From Paludibacteraceae bacterium (GTDB taxonomy: Bacteria > Bacteroidota > Bacteroidia > Bacteroidales > Paludibacteraceae), in contig CANFFA010000152.1 in NCBI GenBank assembly GCA_947445425.1, positions 1-6,271 on the forward strand: a stretch of DNA of 6,271 nt, in the 5' to 3' direction. The notes under the pieces are model-generated. The model saw only the letters and a program-made list of their open reading frames with translations. It did not search any database and was not told the origin of the DNA. Below are positions 1-3,937 of this stretch, piece by piece; within the stretch, counting starts at the first letter, position 1, and each line of letters opens with the position of its first letter. A program made the translations under genes and the position numbers.

Positions 1-61
1 GCACATCAAGTCCACAAGCTTTCGCTACGACCTGATCAAAAAGAATCTCTTGAGTGTCCAT
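1..61 (-). CDS. IS110-family transposase, N-terminus only (runs off the window)
   Basis: Reading the minus strand from an ATG at 61-59 gives 20 codons before the window ends, finishing in ACGLDV. The segment ILFDQVVAKACGLDV resembles the start of IS110-family DEDD transposases, where GLDVH(K) near residue 20 carries the first catalytic Asp of the RuvC-like domain. The Asp (residue 19) is visible; the following His lies outside the window. An in-frame TAA upstream of the ATG supports this start. IS110 enzymes are serine/DEDD recombinases that excise and insert a circular element without usual target duplications, guided by an element-encoded bridge RNA. Only about 5 percent of the protein is visible, so subgroup and integrity cannot be judged. 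Family assignment rests on the short motif and its position, and is fairly sure. Confidence 0.72.
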   Translation of the reverse strand, partial: MDTQEILFDQVVAKACGLDV

Positions 62-62
62 A

Positions 63-102
63 GTTGTATCTTTTTATGTAAAACATAGGTCGAAGATACA
101 AC
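63..102 (-). promoter_or_regulatory. Leader hairpin abutting the transposase start codon
   Basis: GTTGTATCTT (63-72) and AAGATACAAC (93-102) form a perfect 10-bp inverted repeat. Nested inside, TATGT (75-79) pairs with ACATA (83-87) around an AAA loop. In the minus-strand transcript the 3' arm ends one base before the AUG, so the hairpin would cover the ribosome landing site and should limit transposase translation. It could equally be the 3' structural end of the element's noncoding RNA. The pairing is directly visible; the role is inferred. Confidence 0.6.
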
Positions 103-216
103 ATTTTCATGCTCTTTGGTGAACGCGCGCGGTCATGTAGGTTTCATAAATAAATTTGTTTTAAAAGTTTTTTGGAATATCCCATAAATTTGTATGATTA
201 TTTTTACACGGGTATG
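63..216 (-). ncRNA. Candidate IS110 bridge RNA / transposase leader
   Basis: In IS110-group elements the noncoding DNA upstream of the transposase encodes a bridge RNA of roughly 150-200 nt whose two loops pair with target and donor DNA. Here a same-strand promoter match at 222-252 would start a transcript near 216, giving about 150 nt before the transposase ATG, a fitting size. The segment ends in the 10-bp hairpin at 63-102. It also contains ATAAATTTGT twice (plus-strand 150-159 and 184-193). The two guide loops cannot be identified because the right end of the element and the insertion target are not in the window. Position and size support the call; sequence proof is lacking. Confidence 0.33.
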
Positions 217-221
217 TTTCA

Positions 222-252
222 CAAATCTATTGCAATAAATAAACTTTCACAA
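222..252 (-). promoter_or_regulatory. Bacteroidota-type promoter for the IS110 transcript
   Basis: On the minus strand TTG (252-250) is followed after 20 bases by TAGATTTG (229-222), matching the -33 TTG and -7 TAnnTTTG pattern of the Bacteroidota housekeeping sigma factor. Initiation would fall near 215-217, pointing at the transposase. Placement is consistent with a promoter inside the left end of an IS110 element. Confidence 0.5.
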
Positions 253-266
253 GGGATAAGTAATGA

Positions 267-284
267 CATTATTATATAATAATG
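267..284. repeat. 18-bp perfect palindrome
   Basis: CATTATTATATAATAATG (267-284) is perfectly self-complementary with no loop, so it suits a dimeric DNA-binding protein or a cruciform rather than an RNA hairpin. It is made almost entirely of A and T, which raises the chance of random occurrence. It lies between the predicted IS110 promoter and the hairpin cluster, so it may be outside the element or near its left end. Confidence 0.45.
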
Positions 285-372
285 AGTGTTTTAATTGCTA
301 TAATAGTAGGAGTATTTTTCTTGATTAAGGAGGATTTAAAAAGGATAATTTTCAATCTATTCTTGATTGATT

Positions 373-476
373 AGTTGGAATGGGACAACTGAAGGTTTTT
401 TATAATGAGTACAATTGGGGATTTGTACTCCGAGGGGAACGACAGTTTGGGATGAAACGTCGACCCAGATAAGGGT
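373..476. ncRNA. Cluster of four consecutive hairpins, candidate structured RNA
   Basis: Four non-overlapping stems follow one another: AGTTG 373-377 with CAACT 386-390; GAGTACAA 407-414 with TTGTACTC 423-430 (8 bp, 8-base loop); CGAC-a-GTTT 440-448 with AAACGTCG 455-462 (8 bp, one bulged A, 6-base loop); and ACCC 463-466 with GGGT 473-476. A further hairpin (524-538) and a bidirectional terminator (545-576) lie downstream, so a plus-strand transcript would end neatly there. I recognise no known RNA family. No clear promoter precedes it, and the region could instead be the remnant of a decayed gene or mobile element. The strand is undetermined. Confidence 0.3.
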
Positions 477-523
477 AGTGTAATAAAATGAATATTCTGC
501 TCCAGCCTATGTCATGCTAAAAG

Positions 524-538
524 CAAAGCTCCGCTTTG
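524..538. repeat. Short hairpin CAAAGC-TCC-GCTTTG
   Basis: A perfect 6-bp stem with a 3-base loop (524-529 and 533-538). It is flanked by AATATT at 491-496 and 539-544, which can also pair with each other and would enclose the 497-538 segment. It lies just upstream of the terminator at 545-576. Confidence 0.45.
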
Positions 539-544
539 AATATT

Positions 545-576
545 AAAAAATCAGTCACAATATGGCTGATTTTTTT
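545..576. terminator. Bidirectional rho-independent terminator
   Basis: AAAAAATCAG (545-554) pairs with CTGATTTTTT (566-575); a T-G wobble and a C-G pair extend the stem to 12 bp around a 7-base loop (557-563). The T tract on the plus strand and the A tract on the other arm let it end transcripts from either side. It separates the hairpin cluster on the left from the promoter-like sequence on the right. Confidence 0.75.
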
Positions 577-599
577 GTCACTTCCACTTCATACCTTTG
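574..599 (+). promoter_or_regulatory. Promoter-like sequence with a perfect -7 box
   Basis: TACCTTTG (592-599) fits TAnnTTTG exactly and is followed by a purine-rich leader. The nearest TTTG (574-577) is only 14 bases upstream rather than 19-21, so the -33 element is weak or absent. Transcription would start near 606, shortly before an ATG at 617 that opens a frame of only 32 codons. Confidence 0.35.
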
Positions 600-788
600 C
601 ATTAAAAAACAAGATTATGCATACCCGAATTTACCTCTGCAAAATTTGGAAAATAATAGAGCCAACTGGCAGCAAGGCTAATGTGCTGAACCGTATAGAA
701 GTTTTCGGAAGATAGCTTTGGATTCCTTTTGCTAAAGTCATTTCGAGGGGACGAAGAGGGAATGGACAAAATAAACTTCATAATTGAG

Positions 789-818
789 TTGGAATCGGCG
801 AATTAACAATTACTTTTG
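789..818 (+). promoter_or_regulatory. Bacteroidota-type promoter for the lipoprotein gene
   Basis: TTG (789-791), 19 bases, then TACTTTTG (811-818): both elements and the spacing match the Bacteroidota consensus. The start of transcription would be near 825, giving a leader of about 215-260 nt before the YncE-like gene, unusually long and containing the hairpin at 832-857 and the repeat core at 887-923. Confidence 0.6.
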
Positions 819-831
819 TGTAAAAAGAACT

Positions 832-857
832 GTTCTAGGTTTTTAGCCTATAAGAAC
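832..857 (+). promoter_or_regulatory. Hairpin at the 5' end of the leader transcript
   Basis: GTTC-TAGG (832-839) pairs with CCTA (847-850) and GAAC (854-857), with a 3-base bulge on the 3' side and a 7-base loop. AGAACTG occurs at both flanks (826-832 and 854-860), so a competing local fold is possible. It lies only a few bases after the predicted transcription start, where it could stabilise the RNA. Confidence 0.4.
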
Positions 858-886
858 TGAAAACAATACACAAACACCGAACGCAT

Positions 887-923
887 AACACAGGTCTCGT
901 ATGGTCATTGGCAGGTGGATGGC
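887..923 (+). repeat. Repeat core, left copy
   Basis: The core reads AACACAGGTCTCGTATGG followed by TCATTGGCAGG, and aligns with 2851-2890 (AACACACGGCTCGTATGG followed by GTAATGGGCTGG) over nearly 40 positions with a few gaps and substitutions. Both copies have the same orientation and both are followed at once by a hairpin. The two copies bracket the two accessory genes. No identity to a named repeat family is claimed. Confidence 0.5.
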
Positions 924-924
924 A

Positions 925-963
925 ATTATCAATTTCTACTTCCGTTTTCACTTTATTGATAAT
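925..963 (+). repeat. Hairpin following the left repeat core
   Basis: ATTATCAAT (925-933) and ATTGATAAT (955-963) form a perfect 9-bp inverted repeat around a 21-base loop. It occupies the same position relative to the core as the stronger hairpin at 2885-2918 does in the right copy, though the sequences differ. Confidence 0.45.
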
Positions 964-1085
964 ACGATTGAATAACAATAAATAGTAGGCTGCAAACAAT
1001 TTTAACAAGAGACTAAAGACAGAAATGAAACAACTCTAAAATGAGTAAATTTAAACTAAAAATAAAATTAACAACTTTAAATAAA

Positions 1086-2153
1086 ATGAATAAATCAATT
1101 GCAACAATAGCAATCATTTCAACAACAATTTTTGCTTTCTTAATTTCATCGTGCACAATGCATGATGAGAATAACATAGACCACGCTGGGCATAGTATGC
1201 TGAATATTAACTACCCTGCAGCTTATGTGGTAAATGGAGCATCGAACAATTTGTCGGTAATCAAACTTTCCGATTACACCGTTTCTGAAACAATAGGATT
1301 AAACGGCTCAATATTTCCACACCATATTTACATCAACCCAACGAAAACCAAGTTAGCGGTGGCCATTACTTCTACAGATCTAAGTGGCGGACATGATGGT
1401 CACGGTGGTACAACTGCTGGTTTGAAAGTTCAAATTATTGACGTTGTTACAGGAATGATTGACAAAGAAATTGCACTTCCTAAATTACCACACAATGCAA
1501 TTTTTAACAATGCTGGCACTGAACTTTGGATAGGGCAATTAGACACCATTCAAAGTCAAGTTTTGATTTACAAAACTTCTGACTGGACACTTCAAAATAC
1601 CATTAACGTAGGCAAAGGACTTTCGGAAGTTACCTTCTCAAACGATGGTTCAATGGCTTTTGCTTGCAATACAATGGACGGTACCGTTACCTTAATTGAT
1701 GCTAATACGAAAATGATACATACTACATTAATAGTTGGTGCAGACCCTGTTGGTGCTTGGAGCGGAAGCAATGGTAAAATGTATGTGGACAACGAAAAGA
1801 GCCAAACCATTTCTGAAATTTCTGTTTCAACTATGAAAGTTACAAGCACCATAAATCTAGGGTTCAAGCCTGGCTATGTGGCTTACCATACTTCAAGTGG
1901 TGAATTATGGATTTCTGATGCAACTAACGGTAAAGTTGTTTACTATACTTTGCTTAGCGGAGTTTGGACTTTACAAGGCAGCATTGTAACTGGTGCTGAT
2001 GCACATGCAATAACTTTTAACAGTGATGGAACAAAAGCATTCGTTACCAATCAAGGTGCAGGAACTGTTTCAGTAATTGAGGTAGCTACCCACATCGTTT
2101 CTAAAACCATTGCTGTAGGCACAAAACCAAACGGGATTGTAATCAAACAATAA
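1086..2153 (+). CDS. YncE-like beta-propeller lipoprotein, histidine-rich
   Basis: The product is a secreted lipoprotein whose body is a YVTN/YncE-type beta-propeller. An upstream ATG at 1041 is in frame, but starting at 1086 (MNKSIATIAI) puts a standard type II signal peptide at the N-terminus, ending in the lipobox LISSC; the lipid-bearing Cys is residue 23 from this start (38 from 1041). Propeller repeats follow, with blade motifs such as VTFSNDGSMAF, ITFNSDGTKAFVTN and repeated VxVIDxxT-like strands. Histidines stand out: DHAGH just after the lipid anchor, HDGHGG in an inserted loop, and PHHI, PHNAI and AHAI at equivalent blade starts. This suggests metal binding, but no substrate is known for this protein. 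Family relatives are usually binding or scaffold proteins, not proven enzymes. It is preceded by a long leader and shares its orientation with the next gene. Confidence 0.8.
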   Translation: MNKSIATIAIISTTIFAFLISSCTMHDENNIDHAGHSMLNINYPAAYVVNGASNNLSVIKLSDYTVSETIGLNGSIFPHHIYINPTKTKLAVAITSTDLSGGHDGHGGTTAGLKVQIIDVVTGMIDKEIALPKLPHNAIFNNAGTELWIGQLDTIQSQVLIYKTSDWTLQNTINVGKGLSEVTFSNDGSMAFACNTMDGTVTLIDANTKMIHTTLIVGADPVGAWSGSNGKMYVDNEKSQTISEISVSTMKVTSTINLGFKPGYVAYHTSSGELWISDATNGKVVYYTLLSGVWTLQGSIVTGADAHAITFNSDGTKAFVTNQGAGTVSVIEVATHIVSKTIAVGTKPNGIVIKQ

Positions 2154-2168
2154 TAGACAATTAAATAA

Positions 2169-2245
2169 GGACTTTCAAATAGCTATTTGATTAAATATAC
2201 AAAACGGTGTATATAAGGTGTTTAAATCTTTATGGATGAAAGTCC
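2169..2245 (+). promoter_or_regulatory. Intergenic region with two mutually exclusive folds
   Basis: GGACTTTCA (2169-2177) pairs with TGAAAGTCC (2237-2245), a perfect 9-bp long-range stem. TCAAATAGCTATTTGA (2175-2190) is a perfect 16-bp palindrome that overlaps the 5' arm by three bases, so the two structures compete at their junction. Inside lies a third stem, ATATAC 2195-2200 with GTATAT 2209-2214. No T tract follows, so a classical terminator is unlikely. The region spans nearly all the space between the lipoprotein gene and the membrane-protein gene, and could control readthrough, mRNA stability or protein binding. Confidence 0.45.
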
Positions 2246-2276
2246 ATTTTTACACTACAAAAAATAAACATTGATT

Positions 2277-2654
2277 ATGATGAATAACAAAAATACGATT
2301 AGATTTTTAGTAGGATTATTATCCTTGGTAATAATTTTCCACTTCTTAATTTTAGTAAGAATAATCCCTTTCAGCATTACTTGGGGGGGGCGGCTAGAAT
2401 CAGTAGAAGAAATGTACGTTTTTGAAAGTATTTCTATTGCTATAAATCTATTTTTAATTTGGATACTTTCATTAAAAAGTAAGAATGTAAAAAATAAGTT
2501 AATTGACTTTACACTTTGGATATTCTTTGGCATTTTTTCTTTGAATACTATTGGTAATTTGTTTGCTCATACCAATATTGAAAAAGCTTTTTCTGTATTA
2601 ACTTTTATTTTTACAATACTTTTATTGAGAATTTTGTTGAGTAAGAAACAATGA
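2277..2654 (+). CDS. Small four-helix membrane protein, function unknown
   Basis: I do not recognise a named family with a function, although small membrane proteins of this build containing ITWGGRL occur in Bacteroidota. About 125 residues hold four hydrophobic helices, roughly residues 9-27, 48-66, 77-95 and 104-121 from the ATG at 2277, with the polar motif ITWGGRLES between the first two and a basic end LLSKKQ. ATG at 2280 is an equally good start; a TTG at 2271 is in frame but less likely. No Shine-Dalgarno sequence is seen. Codons for W-G-G-R contain a run of eight G, the only such tract in the window. It probably shares a transcript with the lipoprotein gene upstream, as no separate promoter was found. 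Role unknown. Confidence 0.72.
   Translation: MMNNKNTIRFLVGLLSLVIIFHFLILVRIIPFSITWGGRLESVEEMYVFESISIAINLFLIWILSLKSKNVKNKLIDFTLWIFFGIFSLNTIGNLFAHTNIEKAFSVLTFIFTILLLRILLSKKQ
2382..2391 (+). repeat. G8 homopolymer inside the membrane-protein gene
   Basis: Eight consecutive G (2383-2390) fall in the codons TGG GGG GGG CGG, encoding W-G-G-R of the ITWGGRL motif. The motif reads correctly as written, so the present frame is intact. A gain or loss of one G would truncate the protein after about 40 residues. In such AT-rich DNA the tract is a plausible slippage site, or a place for a sequencing error. Confidence 0.7.
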
Positions 2655-2850
2655 ACGGACGAGTAGGAAAGATAGAAATAACAATAAACGAGCATTTTAC
2701 AATTTACAGGCTGAAATGAAAAAAAACTGAATTAACCATACTACGAAAACATAGTCTGAAAAATATCTGAATTTTGGATGAAAAATGAGAAATTGTAGAT
2801 ATTTTCCTTTTAAGTATATGATATCGTGATAATTATGTAAAGTATAGTTC
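2655..2850 (+). other. Intergenic stretch after the membrane-protein gene
   Basis: No convincing gene. An ATG at 2651 overlaps the previous stop codon (ATGA) and opens 22 codons to a TGA at 2717-2719, too short to judge. AAAATATCT (2760-2768) and AGATATTTT (2797-2805) form a perfect 9-bp inverted repeat with a 28-base loop, followed by a broken T-rich run; it may act as a weak terminator for the two-gene block. Confidence 0.4.
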
Positions 2851-2890
2851 AACACACGGCTCGTATGGGTAATGGGCTGGCTGAAGTGCA
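2851..2890 (+). repeat. Repeat core, right copy
   Basis: AACACACGGCTCGTATGG then GTAATGGGCTGG matches the left copy at 887-923 with small gaps, same orientation. It is the left edge of a region (about 2851-3074) that contains the hairpin at 2885-2918, a GC-richer stretch around 2926-2944 unlike its surroundings, and the T-loop-like hairpin at 2986-3000. A 71-codon frame covers 2865-3080, but the sequence looks like noncoding repeat DNA rather than a gene. Confidence 0.5.
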
Positions 2891-2918
2891 TGCTAGAAGT
2901 TTGGCTCTAGCATTCACT
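2885..2918 (+). repeat. Strong hairpin in the right repeat
   Basis: AGTG-c-ATGCTAGA (2885-2897) pairs with TCTAGCAT-t-CACT (2906-2918): 12 bp with a single C-T mismatch and an 8-base loop. It is among the most stable inverted repeats in the window. It lies directly after the repeat core, as the weaker hairpin at 925-963 does in the left copy. Confidence 0.6.
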
Positions 2919-2985
2919 GTGTATCAATCCGCCTCGTCCCACAGGATAAATCTTTATGAATCAAGTTTTTATGTAGAATCGAGTC

Positions 2986-3007
2986 CAAGTTCAAATCTTG
3001 TTTTTTT
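2986..3007 (+). terminator. T-loop-like hairpin followed by T7, possible terminator
   Basis: CAAG (2986-2989) and CTTG (2997-3000) enclose the 7-base loop TTCAAAT, and seven T follow. As a terminator the stem is short (4 bp). The loop matches the tRNA T-loop pattern TTCRANY, so the segment also looks like a tRNA T-arm fragment, but I see no anticodon arm or acceptor stem around it. Confidence 0.35.
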
Positions 3008-3043
3008 CTTTGAGTTTGCAAATTCAAAAATTCTCCATCCCAA

Positions 3044-3075
3044 TTTGTCTAATTCTGTCTTTTGTACTACTTTTG
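3044..3075 (+). promoter_or_regulatory. Bacteroidota-type promoter for the hisA operon
   Basis: TTTG (3044-3047), 20 bases, then TACTTTTG (3068-3075) match the -33/-7 consensus and its spacing. Transcription would start near 3082, about 75 bases before the preferred hisA start. The promoter overlaps the end of the 2865-3080 open frame, further evidence that this frame is not a gene. Confidence 0.65.
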
Positions 3076-3097
3076 TATAGTTGAGAAATTATAGAAG

Positions 3098-3126
3098 GAG
3101 TAAAGTCCCTTGATAATACTTTACTT
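3098..3126 (+). promoter_or_regulatory. Leader hairpin before hisA
   Basis: AGTAAAGT (3099-3106) pairs with ACTTTACT (3118-3125) around an 11-base loop, with a possible G-T pair extending it. A GGAG-like sequence (3096-3099) touches the 5' arm, but it is too far from either possible hisA start (3132 or 3156) to act as a normal ribosome binding site unless the hairpin brings it nearer. Confidence 0.4.
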
Positions 3127-3155
3127 AGAATTTGGACAATAAAAAAACAATAAAC

Positions 3156-3875
3156 GTGATAGAAATCATTCCTGCCATTGACTTAATTGATGGCAAATGC
3201 GTTCGTCTTTCTCAAGGCGATTATGCTCAGAAAACCATTTACAACGAAAATCCACTTGAAGTAGCCAAAATGTTTGCAGATGCAGGGATTCGTCGTTTGC
3301 ACTTGGTAGACTTGGATGGCGCTAAGGCTCACCATATTGTCAATCATAAAGTACTTGATAAAATTTGTTCCTCCACTGATCTAATTGTTGATTTTGGAGG
3401 TGGACTAAAATCGGATGAAGATCTTCGAATTGCTTTCGAATGTGGTGCCGCCATGGTAACGGGTGGGAGTATAGCTGTTAAAAATCCAGATATATTCTCT
3501 TCTTGGATTGCTAAATTTGGCGGTGAAAAAATCATACTTGGTGCCGATGTGAAGGATGAGAAAATTGCAGTAGGAGGGTGGTTAGAAACGACTGAATTGG
3601 AACTTTTACCTTTTGTTAAAAACTATATAAATCAAGGTGTTAATAAAGTAATTTGTACTGATATCAGCAAAGATGGAATGTTACAAGGTACAGCCGTCGA
3701 ATTGTATAAAAAAATGCTCGCCGCTCAACCTGGAATGTATCTCATCGCCAGTGGTGGAGTAAGTTCTATCCAGGATATTGAACTTTTGGAGGAAGCAGCT
3801 GTGCCAGCAGTAATTACTGGTAAAGCAATTTATGAAGGTAAAATTAAGCTAAAAGAATTGCTTCGTTTTTTATAA
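3156..3875 (+). CDS. hisA: HisA, ProFAR isomerase (histidine biosynthesis step 4)
   Basis: HisA converts ProFAR to PRFAR by an Amadori rearrangement, in the cytoplasm, supplying HisF/HisH. The protein is a complete (beta/alpha)8 barrel of 239 residues from the GTG at 3156, the usual length. Its N-terminus [15 protein letters not shown] is diagnostic. Catalytic Asp residues are D9 (PAIDL) and D131 ([14 protein letters not shown]); CTDISKDG and ASGGVSS form the phosphate-binding end strands. A TTG at 3132 would add eight residues not usual in the family, so GTG is preferred, although neither has a Shine-Dalgarno sequence. No hisH precedes it and no hisF follows, unlike the common hisBHAFI order; it heads a run of unrelated genes. 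Function is very sure; start less so. Confidence 0.95.
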   Translation: MIEIIPAIDLIDGKCVRLSQGDYAQKTIYNENPLEVAKMFADAGIRRLHLVDLDGAKAHHIVNHKVLDKICSSTDLIVDFGGGLKSDEDLRIAFECGAAMVTGGSIAVKNPDIFSSWIAKFGGEKIILGADVKDEKIAVGGWLETTELELLPFVKNYINQGVNKVICTDISKDGMLQGTAVELYKKMLAAQPGMYLIASGGVSSIQDIELLEEAAVPAVITGKAIYEGKIKLKELLRFL

Positions 3876-3937
3876 TCAAGATTTTTTCGAAAAGAAATTT
3901 TAATTGAATTAAAAATTAAAACTAATAATAAATATTT
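3876..3937 (+). other. hisA-DUF5606 spacer with AT-rich hairpins
   Basis: TTTTCGAAAA (3884-3893) is a 10-bp palindrome, and TTTTAATT (3898-3905) pairs with AATTAAAA (3914-3921) around an 8-base loop. All pairs but the central CG are A-T, so termination would be weak. No TAnnTTTG box was seen, so the next gene is probably read from the hisA promoter. Confidence 0.4.

Larger units (their letters stand above)
600..1040 (+). other. Gene-poor stretch upstream of the lipoprotein gene
   Basis: No convincing gene lies here. An ATG at 617 opens a 32-codon frame ending in TAG at 713-715; beyond that stop the same frame stays open to a TGA at 785-787, as if a small gene had decayed. At 737-767 GTCATT and AATGGAC bracket a segment resembling the GTCATTTCGA-type intergenic repeats common in Bacteroidota. 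The rest holds a promoter (789-818), a leader hairpin (832-857), a repeat core (887-923) and a hairpin (925-963), listed separately. Confidence 0.5.

Noticed and set aside
121..135. GC-rich GAACGCGCGCGGTC as a stable hairpin
   Set aside because: The CG alternation leaves no room for a loop with more than a few pairs, and the flanking pairs are broken by mismatches.
860..905. Integron attC site at the repeat core
   Set aside because: CATAAC near 884-889 recalls an attC end, but no matching RYYYAAC/GTTRRRY pair or imperfect dyad was found, and no integrase is in the window.
2255..2533. Minus-strand frame opposite the membrane-protein gene
   Set aside because: Shadow of the plus-strand gene, which has a coherent four-helix pattern and a conserved-looking motif.
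2651..2719. 22-codon frame overlapping the previous stop (ATGA)
   Set aside because: Too short to judge and without any recognisable feature; translational coupling alone is not evidence.
2697..2891. 64-codon minus-strand frame
   Set aside because: Covers AT-rich intergenic DNA and ends in the repeat; composition gives many Phe and Tyr as expected from chance, and there is no start signal.
2865..3080. 71-codon plus-strand frame (MGNGLAEVHARSLALAF...)
   Set aside because: It coincides with the repeat core, the 12-bp hairpin, the T7 tract and the hisA promoter, and its product has no recognisable fold. It is better explained as noncoding repeat DNA.
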